Source: Nemertoderma westbladi (taxonomy: Eukaryota > Xenacoelomorpha > Nemertodermatida > Nemertodermatidae). Taken from it: 64,000 bases of DNA. Numbering within the stretch: position 1 is the stretch's first letter; every line of letters starts with the position of its first letter. Made by a program: the position numbers and the translations under genes. Positions 10,284 to 21,424 of the stretch are shown here, in pieces. The stretch lies in NCBI GenBank assembly GCA_032718475.1, contig JAUCBJ010001712.1, forward strand, positions 39,091 through 103,090, written 5' to 3'. The notes beneath the pieces were generated by a model that was given only the letters and a program-made list of their open reading frames with translations, was not told the origin of the DNA and made no database searches.

Positions 10284-10763
10284 GAAATCAATGTATAAAG
10301 TAAAAGTAATATAAACAATTAATTAATTTAAAATAAAGTACAAATGAATAAATAAAGTAAAATAAAGTACAAATAATTAATTAAAATTAAATATAAATAA
10401 ATAGGTATTAATGAATAAAAGAGCTGCGGTGTCACTTATGACACCCTCTTCCCCCTTCTCTGCGACAGTTGGACATCACTGATGACCCATTGTGTGTCAG
10501 GGCGCTAATCAGTCTGATTAATTAGGATAATCAATTAAACCCTAATTAGGAGTCATATGACACCTGTTAGGGTTTAATTATACTAATTAATTGATGACAC
10601 CTGTCAATTAGGGTCTAATTAGCCTAATTGGGAGGTGTCACCCAGACAGTCTGGCGCCAATGACACCCAATGACACCCATAGGGTGATAATTGGGTGTCA
10701 TATGACACCCAATGGGTGTCAGTTAGGTCCAACTGTCACAGAGAGGAGGAAGACCCTACTACT
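10284..10763 (-). repeat. Right terminal inverted repeat of the Polinton-type element
   Basis: Reverse-complement partner of 4546-4989, with point differences and small indels. It terminates in ACTACT next to the GGTGTG target duplication at 10,764-10,769. Confidence 0.9.
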
Positions 10764-10769
10764 GGTGTG

Positions 10770-12000
10770 AGTTAAATGCTATTTCATAATCCCTACATGT
10801 GTCAGTTGCTATCCTCCTTATATATGATCAAATTCAGTGACGGTCGGCAGATCAGTGTGAAGTCGTGTGAAGTAGTGTGACCGATAATAAAGCATCTCCT
10901 AAAGAATGCGCTATTTACGAAACTCAGTAGCCATCTAGTTGTGATTAGTATAAGTCATAACTCTGCTTTTATACTTAAAGCGCCACGTCCTAAAGGAACT
11001 GCTAATATTTCCCCGAAAGTAAATATATTTGTCAGAGATTATATAGTAACGATCAGTCGAATAATACAGTAGGTCTACACCGCAATAACTTCAAAGCATC
11101 CGAATCCAGTCTCCCGTAACCGTGGGTGAATGATCGCGCATAGACTGGCTTCGGCTAATGTAACTTTATGTGCACTAAATACTTGTTATAGGCTAAAGTC
11201 GATTTATGAACAAGAGGACACCTAAAATTGGCAGGTTAAACTGCTAAAGGGCTGAAAGCGCGAACAGGGGCAGTACTGTTTGAGCACAGTGCTTTAAATG
11301 CTGTAGCCTCGCCCAACCCCGGCTTTCATCCTTCAGTGGTCGATTGGGAACCAAGGCAACTTGGGAAACAGAGTGGAAGGGTTTACTGTGGAAGATCACC
11401 CATGGTGGTGAACAGGCATTCATTGGCTTAACAAGCCTAAAAGATTCTCCCATTCAAATATTCAATTCGGTACTATACCTTCAATTCAATATTCAATCTT
11501 AGTATTATTACTGTGCTTCGTTATTTAATAATGTGATTAGATAAAAAAATAAATTAATGAAATATAATTCATCTGTTAATTATTACAAAAAAAAATCCAA
11601 CATTATATTAACATTTATATAGTTTTGAATTAAATGTTTCGAAATCAACAGTCATTCAATGAACTTATACAGCAGTGTCATAATAGTATGTCATAATAGC
11701 ATTAACTTCTATCCCAGTAAATTATAGAACATTATAATCAAAACAATTATACACTTACACCTATTATGTTAATAGTATATTTAAAGTGGATAGATGATAG
11801 AAAGGCACAGTGAATTGATATATTTTTGGCGGTTGATTCAAATTACAGAATTATTATATTTCCATCACAAACTGTACACAGTAGTGCTGCATAATGTACG
11901 TGGGTACGTACTAAAAGGTCAAGGGGCTAGAGCAGTAGACTTCATACTGTAAACTTCTTACTGTAGTAGTACTTACAGTACTTCTACTGTAATAACAGTT
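10770..12000. other. Intergenic, no gene recognised
   Basis: Continuation of the sequence interrupted by the Polinton-type element. It has an AATAAA near 10,885 and AT-rich stretches. The minus frame at 11,244-11,453 lacks motifs. Around 11,940-12,000 are short overlapping ACTGTA/TACAGT palindromes. Confidence 0.5.
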
Positions 12001-12166
12001 CAGTTTAGTTGTTCACGTGCTGCTCGAAGTCCCAGACTAGTGAACCAGTCAGCTTATTTTTCACGTGCTGCTCGAAGTCACAGACTAGTTAACCAGTCAG
12101 CTTAGTTGTTCACGTACTGCTCGAAGTCCCAGACTAGGAAACCAGCCAGTTTAGTTGCTCACGTGC
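12001..12166. repeat. Tandem repeat, about 56-bp unit with E-box-like CACGTG
   Basis: Three units of GTTCACGTGCTGCTCGAAGT followed by CCCAGACTAGTGAACCAGTCAGCTTA; a fourth begins at about 12,157. Three of the four CACGTG-type hexamers are perfect; one is CACGTA. Confidence 0.85.
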
Positions 12167-13900
12167 GAACCACCCTTTCTAGTACAAATTACATGTCTTT
12201 CAATCATTTGAATTTCCCGTGCTATGGAGTAGGGTGGCACCTTTTAGGGACTTGTGGGTATGTGTTATGTCTCCATCAAGTAGTGGCGAGTAAGCAGCAG
12301 TAATGTATTGTGGAGGATGGTTAATATGTTGCAACAGAGTATGGTAAACAAAGGAGTTAGTCTCAGTGTGCCTATGGTAAGTATGTGGCTGTGTCGATGT
12401 ACTCAATGACTGAGTGGCTGGCAAGCAATGTCGTTGTAGGACAAGCTGTAGATTGCCTTGGAATTAAATTAAGTTATAACCGCGTTCAAGATTATTTCTA
12501 CAAAAAATGATATTATTATGAATAAATATGTTAGTCTGAATTCACCTGTAATCCAAACAAATAGTTATGTTCCGAGTGAAATTGGCGTGAGGTGCCTGGT
12601 CCTCTGTTCTAAATAACAAGGATTAATGTATATTAAGGTCGGGCCTGTCACTGTCCGTTAAATAAACGTTCAACTGCCTAAAGAGAGTTGTGATAAATTA
12701 TTATTATAGTAAATAGGTAATAGAATGTACTTACAATATTTGGGGGGCTGTAACACAATGTTACAGGTTTATAACAATAAAACAATGGTAATATGTAGGA
12801 TGTATGTACGATAGGACAAATAAAATACTTGTTACTTAGTTACTTGAGTTACTGAAATAAAAAGGGTAATACAATTTTAATAATAACATCCGTAACACAC
12901 CATACAAACGCTAACCAAGTTATTAAGTATATGATTGGTAATGAATGCAGCAATTTATTGGTAATTAGTCGCTTCACACGCAGTGATTGCCTTGTGTTTA
13001 CTTCCGCAGGTAAAAGGCCTTACTCTCTCCTGGCTTCGCAAACGGGTGACCAATAATGTCAAAATTAAACCATAGCCACACAAGTAAACTCTCTGACTCA
13101 ATCAACAATTCGAATGGAAATGCACCCGTAATTCTTGCACTCACGCAATGTTGCACAAACGGAATTCGCAAACTGTTGTTACAATACTAAACACGTCAAA
13201 GCAAACAATCAGTACCACTCCAAATGATATCGGGATTATCTATACTGTATTTTGTCAAGTAACGCCCTCCCAGTTCAGCATGCATTAGGCTACGCGTCCG
13301 TGTCGATGGCTTATGGATTACAACTCCCTCGGGTAACATAAGACTTACTTTCCTACACGTTCGGAGGATTTACATGTCAGGGACAATGCAGTGTTTCAAA
13401 TCCTTCAACAATTCGTCGATAAAGCATTCAGTTCTCAATATCAAGCAGAATAAAAACATATACGAATAACACAGCACTAGTTCTACATGCATTTGAAGCA
13501 GTTTTTTTTTACATGGGTCAGGTCAAGATCAGGTCAGGTATTCTAGGTCATTGATCAAGAAAACTTGCCACCTCCATGCAGCATAAAGGAGGTGCCACCT
13601 GTAGCTGCATAGACCCTTTTACTAGGTTAAATCTCGTCCTATAACTAGGGCCCCTTTGTTCTGGGATAAGGACGCTCTTGGTCCTGGATAAAGGACCCAT
13701 ATACTTGGCTGCAGGGGTATATGGCCTGGCCAGGCAGATGGTGATCTACCAATGGCTGGATGCAAATAGAGTGTTCTCATGTCCACTCTGAGAGCATTTC
13801 ACTGCGACCTGCACCTGGCAGCAAGGGTACAGGGCATGACCCAGCAGATGAGCTGCAACAGCCAATGGTGGGTCATGTGCGCCAGAGTAGATATGGGTGA
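12167..13900. other. Intergenic, no gene recognised
   Basis: AT-rich sequence with no frame showing a domain. Near 13,515-13,545 is a short AGGTCA/GGTCAGGTCA cluster. From about 13,550 the composition becomes more GC-rich, continuing into the next entry. Confidence 0.5.
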
Positions 13901-14011
13901 TGGGCCTCATATCTGACTCCATTGCGACACCCACCCTGTGGAATCGCAAACCATGGTGTGGTATTTGCCCCGAGAGCTGACTCGGCAATAAAGCACCCCC
14001 CAACCCCCACT

Positions 14012-14266
14012 ATGGATTACATTAGCAATGCGGAGGTCCGGCCACTAGAGGCCAGTGGAATTACCGGACACAATCGGCCTCACAGGCGTCAGTTAACTCT
14101 TGACCGGCTGCCTGTCTCACCCCCTACTGGAGAGAGAGCAGCCAACAATTCTTTGAGTCCCTTTCCTGATGACCTTTCTGGCCCAAACCCTGGGTCACCA
14201 GGGAGTCCAGATTGTGAGGGGGAGAGGGATTCTGGAGTTGGAGGCTACTCTCATGTTCCACCCTGA
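14012..14266 (+). CDS. Hypothetical Pro/Ser-rich ORF
   Basis: Eighty-four residues from an ATG, within a frame open since 13,922. Rich in Pro, Gly, Ser, Arg and Asp with no recognised domain; it looks disordered. It lies in a locally GC-rich 700-bp patch unlike the AT-rich surroundings. It could be a terminal exon, a fragment of another element or chance. AATAAA at 13,987 lies upstream of the ATG. Confidence 0.2.
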   Translation: MDYISNAEVRPLEASGITGHNRPHRRQLTLDRLPVSPPTGERAANNSLSPFPDDLSGPNPGSPGSPDCEGERDSGVGGYSHVPP

Positions 14267-16563
14267 CCAACAAAGCCATTGGTGAATCTGAGGCAAGTCA
14301 CTAGACTAGACTCAGTAAACACCCTAACACTCGGGTCCCCAATGCGACAAGGTAGACTATTCCTTATGCTGTGCTGTCTGTGAACAATTATTGTACGTGC
14401 GACTTACTAGTAGGACATTATATGAGGCCTAGTATGGGGTAAGCGCACATTGCACGCGTGTTGCACAGGCAATGGCAGCATTGAGTTTGAACCGAGCCGA
14501 TGTAAATTAATCCTGCAGTATGCACTCACCAGATTGAAAACGGTGTGGTGTGATCTTGAATCTTGAAAATTCTCCAAACAATACATGCAATTATAGTAAG
14601 ATTGTTGTGTCCTCTACGGTAGGGACTACCCTACAGCCTACAAATCTACTAATACGAAGCTATAGAATATCTCTATCCGTAAAGTCCAGTAGTATACCGC
14701 TTACCAGATCCTAGTAACGATGTATCTTACTGTAAGACTCTAGTAATGAAACGGGCTCGTACAGTATCTGACAACAAATCCCAGTCCAGGATATCTAAAC
14801 AAACAGATACAATACACAAACTACTACTGGCGAGGAGCAGAGCCTGGTGTCTATTCTAGGTACGTGGGCGGGTCTAATGCCTACGTACTAGACAAAAGGA
14901 TACCTGTCCTCTAACCGGTATGGCAGATGTACAGTTACAGTAACAGACCAAACTCACGGGAAAACAATCCCCGCGCAGCGAATCCTAACTATCGCTGACA
15001 GTCCTAAATACAGTAACTTGCCGCGGTGTGATTTATATGGTTTATATACGAGCTAGGTGGGTTACGGCCCTAGCATAACAATACTGATCCCCCTGTCTCA
15101 ATCAGCCTAAAAGAGGTCGTGCCTAAATGTAACGATAACTGATCTCCCTGCGCGAAACCAGTCTAAAAGGTCAGGCCTAAATGTAACAATAACTGATCCC
15201 CCTGTACGAAATCAGTCTAAAGGGTCGAGCCTAAATGTAACAATACTGCTGCGCAGAAAACAACAGTTTAATAACGAAAATGAAATGCTCCCTTTCATGC
15301 CGTAACTAAATATCTGATCCTAATTTTACAAATACCGAAAGTACGATAAATATACTTCGCCTAAAGTGATCTAAAGTACGCTATAACTAGTAGGAACTCT
15401 AAGGGTAAATATGTTTTAGGGCGTGTGTGTGTGGGTGTGTTACAAAATAAAACAATTTTGGTGTATCCTTTCACTAGGTTTTAGTGATTCTCTTACCGAA
15501 ATAATACCGTGCGCTAGCTACTAAAATAAACTAGTCGCGTTTTGTAGAACTTTATACTCACAAATGACGTCAAAGCTCTCTCCTTCCTATCCACAACTCA
15601 ATGGGCAACCACGGTGTTAGTAACTACACCCGTGATCGGCACAAATACCAGATTCTGGTTGTAAGATAAGAAATAGGGATTAATTGCTACCGTACGTTAG
15701 CTGATCTGGTATACGAATTTGATTCTAGAACTTTGTTGCCGCGGTAGTTAGCAGCAATACCTATCAGTACGTGGCAAGGCATGGTAGGATATTAATAAAA
15801 CCTCCCTAGGCCAAGCGGTGTGCCGGTAGCAGAAATACTCCTTGCCTGATCAAATAACAAACTTCAGGCAGGGGGGGGGGGGGGGTACTAATGTATGCTC
15901 TACAAAGCGAACCGGTACCAAACGGTCAGTACTGCGAATCACTAAATTATGGAATATATGCTGTCTGTACCTAATATGTACTCGCGTACTGACGGACAGC
16001 AATAATTCGCTTCTTCCTACTTACCTGTGAGGTATACAGGTAACCCAGGGGTTCGCAGGACTGGCAAAGGGGGGGGGGGGGGGGGGGGGGGGGGTGGTTT
16101 CTGCCTAAAATATAGTTATTTGATCCTAAATTTGCGGCGTCCCAGGACGACGTCACGCTTACCCTGATCTATAGGTCTTACGGCAGGCAAGGGCATCAAA
16201 CAAAGTCTTACCTTCCTCATAAAGCGGGCGCAGCATGGCATGTGGAGCATTTCGAAGGGCGAAGGGGGTGTGCGGTTCAAGTTAACGTGGGCGCTAGCGT
16301 GTTGTGGACATCTTTTCCCTGCGTTGCTGACGGCCTAACGGTCTAGGCGGTCATCTTCCCGATGTTTGGCTGTCCCAAAGTTGGACCAAAGAAAAACATG
16401 TTCAGGAATTTACAAATATATTTACAGTTTACGACTTTATCAAACAGAATTGCAAAGTTTCAACAAGAAACATAATAAACTGAAGTTAAGTTTGAGACAA
16501 GTGATACTAATAGTGAAGAGTAGTAGTACTAACTAAGAATGGTGATAACCGAAGGCAAACCAG

Positions 16564-16573
16564 CCTTTTTATA
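16564..16573 (-). promoter_or_regulatory. TATA box in the 3' LTR of A
   Basis: The minus strand reads TATAAAAAGG. The equivalent box in the 5' LTR is at 37,925-37,934 and in element B at 43,290-43,298 (TATAAAAGG). Position downstream of the tRNA-like module is the same in all three. Confidence 0.65.
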
Positions 16574-16751
16574 CTAAATCTGGGACATAGAATTCACTAG
16601 AACCTTCGAGAGTATTCGATGGCCTCACATTGGAGCAATAAGATATTCCATGCCTTATGATTGGCCTAACTCATCGTTCGATACGTTGTACGCTCCTCAT
16701 TGGCTTACCAATTTGTACCAAATGAAAATAAATGGCCCCAAAATGCAAATT

Positions 16752-16826
16752 TCCCGACCAAGATTTGAACTCGTAACCTATGTAATGCAACCAACGCCTT
16801 AACCATCTGACCACTACACCACGAGA
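16752..16826 (-). repeat. tRNA-like module in the U3 of the 3' LTR of A
   Basis: The minus strand has an A-box region GTAGTGGTCAGATGGTTAAG and a B-box-like GAGTTCAAATCTTGG at tRNA spacing. Acceptor pairing is poor, so this is a tRNA-derived or SINE-like insert, not a working tRNA gene. It lies about 180 bp upstream of the TATA box. Confidence 0.65.
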
Positions 16827-17433
16827 GTAACTGGGGGTTTTATGTATACAAATATGAATAGGCATATTACATTACTGTAACTTAATCAAAGTGCGTCGGA
16901 TTTTCGAAAGTTTTTTACGTTATACTACAAATGCTATCCTATAGTGAAATAATTCATCACCGCTCCATGAAAACAGTAAGTAAGACTGTTTTCTCCAATC
17001 GAAATACAAAACTATTTACAAATACTTCTAAGTCTACTGGTAGGGCCTAAAATATAAAACAATCACTATCTAATTATTGCATACTTAATATTGCAGGTAC
17101 AGCGTAACTACAATCCATCATACATACAAATACAAATTTACAAATCAACTTTAGTGCATAAAATACAAAAAAGGCTTTCGGTTATCAAATAAACAAATTA
17201 AACAAATCAGAACAAAATAAATCAAAACGAATCGAACAAATAATTTCAACTCTTTCAATAAATCTTTATATTGTAAATATACATAATAAACTTCCACCAA
17301 ATTAAATCAGTCCAAATATAAAATAAACATAAGGCGCTAAAATCCTTTAAATAAGTCTTAAAGTGTCCTCCTGACGATCTAAATAGTTCGTCCTGCTGGT
17401 CTGGATGTCTTCTCCTGAGCACTAATTGCTAAC

Positions 17434-17453
17434 GGTAGGCTCGCAAGCCTTCC
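17434..17453 (-). repeat. Dispersed 20-bp palindrome, copy 1
   Basis: Minus strand GGAAGGCTTGCGAGCCTACC, in the non-coding 3' region of A. Confidence 0.9.
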
Positions 17454-17611
17454 TTCTCTATCTCGCTCCTCCAAATCAACGTCCGATATAGATACCCAAA
17501 TATAATATCCAAACATAAAATATCCAATATAACTATCCAAATATAATATCCAAACATAAAATATCCAATATAAATATCCAAATATAATATCCGAATATAA
17601 ATATCCAAATC

Positions 17612-17631
17612 AGTAGGCTCACAAGCCTTCC
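17612..17631 (-). repeat. Dispersed 20-bp palindrome, copy 2
   Basis: Minus strand GGAAGGCTTGTGAGCCTACT, one base pair off at two places. It lies just after the ORF3 stop. Confidence 0.85.
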
Positions 17632-17646
17632 TTTCTGCTCGCTTTC

Positions 17647-19566
17647 CTATTCCTTGGCTGATCGGGCTCGTCCACGTCCTCTAGTGCGACTGGGTGGTGG
17701 TCGAGATCGAACTGGACTCGGACTTCGGTGTCGAGTTGTCGGTGGTTCCAAAACGCTAGGAAAAGGGACGACGGGAGTCTCACACATCCGTCGTGCGCTC
17801 AGTCCTCTAAATCGTCGTCCGATTCCAACTGTCGGCTTAACATCGGATCGAGTTTCTACAACGCTGGGAGGAAGTTGAAAGGGTAGGACCGTTCCGTCCG
17901 TTGACACCTCGCTCTCTGACATCGTTTGAATCCTAATGGGTTCCGGCAAAGCGTATCCTGTCCCTCCGCGTGGTTCTCTAGCGAGGGAAACCGTGCCCCG
18001 AGTCATCCGGATTTGCGACTTCGATGTCGTTCTCTCGGCGACATTTACTACTTTCTTTATCTCTTGTCCGGCCTTTTGGGCTCTGAGTATACGAAGTTGC
18101 GGATCATCCTGTGGGTGACGTGTCTTTTCAGCTAACGGCGTGGCCTTGAAGCCAGTCTCACGCAAAACGTCGGTCTCGTCTAAAATGCACGAGGTTACGC
18201 GTTTGTGATAAAATGCGCTCCTGTATGCCCAAGCTATCGAATGCCAAGCTCCTCGATTCCGCTGTTCAACTCGCAATTTGTCGAATTCCCCGGCGGTAAT
18301 CTTGTTCACCACAGTTTGAAAGTTCCAAGTATTCTTGTTGTCGTGGTGTACCTGTAGAAAGTAGTCCCGCACAACTTTAAATCCGCTATCCAGTGGCAAT
18401 ATATCCAGCACCTCCAGAAGTTCGTCGTACTGAGGCATAGCCGACACGTATCCTTCCTTCGACATTATGAGAGGGTTTACGGCCCAAAATTCCAAGTGGG
18501 CTCTCATAGGAAAACGGCGTCGCTGCGTTGATACATGCTCGTCTGCTAGATTCTCCCAATGGTCGAATAGCTGTCGAACGATTTTAACTGACATATGCTC
18601 ATAGGGAACGTCCCTAAGTTGACATTCGGACGCCCTATGGCCTTTAATATTACAATATGTGCACTGCGCCACGAAACGCCAGCAAGTGTAGAAAGTGTGC
18701 GAACGCTGATCCCCGCACCAGTTGCATACCAAGTCTGGTAGAGATATGTGTTTCGCTCCGCATTTCTTTGCGTGGTGGCCAGTTGCCCCGCATCTGCCAC
18801 AAATAGTGTTGGCAGGGTACCAAACTCGCTCATAGATAAGATCTCCGATGGGGCGAGCGCTACCGTCCACGTGATAATTCTCATCATCCGGGTCAGTCGG
18901 TATGTTCGTCTCCGTGGATTGTACACAAACCATGGCATCGCTTTTCTCCAACTCGCGTATCTCAGTTCGCGTCTTCCTCGGAAGATTCTCCTCTATTTCT
19001 ATGAGATGCCGCAACGGTTCGTCTATTAGCGCCAACTCGGTCGGATCCACATCGTCGTGATGGGCGGTAGGCTCGCGAGCCTTCCAGGATCCTTCCGGGC
19101 GTTCGAATTCCGCGTGGCATTCCCCGTCGTAGGGTACTATCGTTAACATCGAAGGTCTGTCGACTAGGCTTCCCGCGTGAGTGAGATAGACGTCCCTGAA
19201 AACGCTAAGTCCCGCTCGCGTGAAAACTTCGCAGTGCGCATCGGTGTTATAAAAGGGTTGGAGAAATCGTCAGAATACATCCGTATGCGTCCTTCCTCCA
19301 TCGTAAAAGGTATGTCCTTCACCGAGACATAACGGGTGTCGCTTCAGAGTCCTAGACACAACATCGGCGATGAAGCAGACGTTGACCGAAGATTCTATCG
19401 CCAAGTAATATTGTAAGATTATTCGCGGAGGTGAAGTAATCACCCAGTACACGCAACCTCGCCACTTTAACTGTGACTCGAACTCGTTTACGTCGGGAGT
19501 GTCTCCCTCTCCGTATACGTCCGTGTATTTGCTCCTCTTACTCTCCTTATAATCCCAACTGAACAT
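17647..19566 (-). pseudogene. ORF3 of element A, C-terminal part with three zinc knuckles
   Basis: Two open blocks in one frame (19,566-19,270 and 19,149-17,647) are separated by a single TGA at 19,270-19,272; the sequence between is otherwise open. Counting from 19,149, residues 117-130 are C-G-R-C-G-A-T-G-H-H-A-K-K-C, 142-156 are C-N-W-C-x5-H-x4-C and 163-176 are C-T-Y-C-N-I-K-G-H-R-A-S-E-C. These are retroviral-type nucleic-acid-binding knuckles. The last 40 residues are Arg/Ser/Pro-rich (R-G-R-G-R-A-R-S). A palindrome copy encodes W-K-A-R-E-P-T near residue 22. The frame overlaps the preceding block and needs one shift near 19,560, so ORF3 was probably one protein of about 1,260 residues. 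No transmembrane segment, so not a standard envelope. No homologue recognised. Confidence 0.65.
19066..19085 (-). repeat. Dispersed 20-bp palindrome, copy 3
   Basis: Minus strand GGAAGGCTCGCGAGCCTACC, a perfect 14-bp core palindrome, read as W-K-A-R-E-P-T in ORF3. Confidence 0.95.
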
Positions 19567-21424
19567 TAGATGAGATATAACCCATCCCAGTTTTTAGCGT
19601 GTTATACTCCCTAAAGTATCCTTGCTCGATAGCCCAAAGTAACAATGGTCTAGTATCCACGTACGGCGTAGGCAATCGGTCCTCTTCCATGGGCATCCCT
19701 GCAAAGTCACTAATAAGGTCATCCCGTACACCGGATCCGATCTTGACAATGCTTTTGTCTAACACAACGTCTCGCACGGCCTTTGGCAACATCCTAGCTT
19801 CTATGCTACAAGCCAGATCCATGGATTTAACTATCCGTTTTATCATCGCGTGTCTTTGCGTCGTTCCTTCCGGCATAGGCATCTTTCTATCGCTTCTTTG
19901 TCGGCTGAAAACATGTAACACGCCATCTGGTGCTCTAATCTGTATAGTCTTCGAAGTGAGGCTTTGCTGGTGGCTTCCTCCTTCATTATCGTAAAACATG
20001 TAACCATTCTCCTTCACAGATCGGCTAGTCACGTCCCAATCGTCGAGTAAATCGTCGGTAGGGTTCCAAATTCTCCCAATCGACTTTTCATCATCGAAAC
20101 TAATAGGTTTTCCGGTCCAATTGGTCGCGATGTCAGTATCGGTCTCGAATGTTCCGACTCCGATCCATAATCGAATCGTTCTCGTCAGATATCCTCGCAA
20201 GATACAAGGTGCGATATCCGTCCCCGCGTGATCCACTTCCTTAAAATCTGTAATATGTGGAGGCACATTGCGTACGATTTTCTGAACTATTGTTCTACGC
20301 AACTCGGCTGACTCTAACACATCACCATAGGTAACCGATGGGAGGAAATCCAGGTTCGAAATGATCTCCGGGTGTTCAACTATAGGGATCTCGTAAGTTG
20401 TCTCCTTCCGGGTCGGTATACTAATAGGAAAACTAGTTGGTCTCGCAACCGGTACTATCGTTCCAGCAGAATGGGGTTGAGGTTCTCGCGTCATCTCGAC
20501 ATGAGGTATCTGTAGTCTTTGCGACAAACGCTGAGCAAAGGTGATACTATTGAAGAGCTCGGGTGTCATCTCCTTAGGTTCGGTTTGATCGTGGGATATC
20601 CAATAGAATGGTAGGCTCGCGAGCCTTCCACCGAACTCCTCGCCTTTCTCGTACGCCTTGTACGCCCTGTAGAGGCTCAAAGCTTCCCGTTTCTCTTGTG
20701 TCGACTTATTAGATTCGTCCACTACCATGCTGTAGACGTCTGGTTCGGCTAATTTAGGTTTGTTAATAACGATCTCACCCGCGTTCGGTCCACTCATTTT
20801 AAACGAATGATACGGATTTGTCAAAGGGTATCCACCTTCTTGGTAACGTAGACTTTGGTGGTATGAGCATCGCGCTAATATCGGCTCCGGGTTCTCCGAG
20901 TTCAACCGCATAGGAATCGCGTTGTCTTGCTCACGCATACACGCTCCACATTTATAAAACAGTTTGTATATGGAGAACGCGTCCTTGGTCTCTGGATCCG
21001 CTCCTCGAGTGCGTCTATAAAGATGCATTCCTTCAAATTCGTCCCTGGCTGCAGGTAAGGGTTCATTTACTGTCAAGTATTGCAGCATATGATATAATCG
21101 GCGTATTTCGGTGTCTGGATCCTCGCAAATGTCGCTAGCGTCGCATAACGCGTCGTAAGGATATAACGCATTGAACTCCGCGCGTAATTCCTCTGTTCTT
21201 TTGTTATATGCGTCCAATCGTTGTCGCGTAACATTCGGGTCCGCCTTGGATTTAGCGAGCTTGGCTGTACTCCTAGCCATACTCTCCACTCCAAACACAC
21301 TAAAGTTTTTAGCTCCATAACGATTAAATGGCGCCTGGTGCTCGTGTTCCTGCGTAAACCCTTGACGTAACTCTTTATAAATCTTCTCCGCCATCATATA
21401 CGCGTATATATGGTTACATATCAT
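19547..21424 (-). pseudogene. ORF3 of element A, N-terminal part
   Basis: A 625-codon frame opening at ATG 21,422-21,424, eleven bases after a pyrimidine-rich tract and AG (minus strand TTTTGTGCTTCATCTAG), which makes a good splice acceptor. Residues 1-130 are charged and probably helical. A region near residue 150 has F-Y-K-C-G-A-C and, further on, C-S-Y-H, a possible metal site. A palindrome copy encodes G-G-R-L-A-S-L-P near residue 268. No signal peptide, membrane helix, RT, integrase or protease motif. It sits 700 bp behind integrase, where some retroelements carry env. It runs into the C-terminal block with a frame change near 19,560, an indel or a frameshift site. A decayed relative lies at 2,099-3,812. 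Function unknown. Confidence 0.65.
20610..20629 (-). repeat. Dispersed 20-bp palindrome, copy 4
   Basis: Minus strand GGAAGGCTCGCGAGCCTACC, read as G-R-L-A-S-L-P in ORF3, a different frame from copy 3. Confidence 0.95.

Larger units (their letters stand above)
4546..10763. mobile_element. Polinton/Maverick-type DNA transposon derivative, 6.2 kb
   Basis: The element starts AGTAGTAGGGTCTT and ends in its inverse ...ACTACT, with inverted repeats of 444 and about 480 bp. The flanks are an exact 6-bp target duplication, GGTGTG, at 4540-4545 and 10,764-10,769. Ends AG...CT, long terminal inverted repeats and a 6-bp duplication are the established Polinton/Maverick signature. Full Polintons are 15-20 kb with polymerase B, integrase, ATPase, protease and capsid genes. 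None of these is complete here, so this is an internally deleted or non-autonomous form. Three minus-strand ORFs (zinc finger, polymerase-N-like, TBP-like) and several satellites fill it. Confidence 0.8.
14603..16959 (-). repeat. 3' LTR of element A (2357 bp)
   Basis: Direct repeat of 36,038-38,320. It holds three copies of a 53-bp unit near 15,085-15,245 (the other LTR has two), poly-G tracts of 15 (15,871-15,885) and 26 (16,069-16,094), a GTGTGTGTGGGTGTG patch near 15,422, a tRNA-like module and a TATA box. Confidence 0.95.
16960..17646. other. 3' non-coding region of element A, between ORF3 and the 3' LTR
   Basis: AT-rich. Directly beside the LTR the minus strand reads CATGGAGCGG, a weak polypurine-tract candidate. 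It holds two palindrome copies (17,434 and 17,612). A tandem array at about 17,490-17,610 is built from ATATCCAAATATAAT and ATATCCAAACATAAA units of about 54 bp. Confidence 0.6.

Noticed and set aside
13746-14003. Minus-strand frame overlapping the Pro/Ser-rich ORF
   Set aside because: No motif and no start context; probably a by-product of the GC-rich patch.
17647-21424. ORF3 as an envelope gene
   Set aside because: No signal peptide, fusion peptide or membrane helix, and three zinc knuckles instead.
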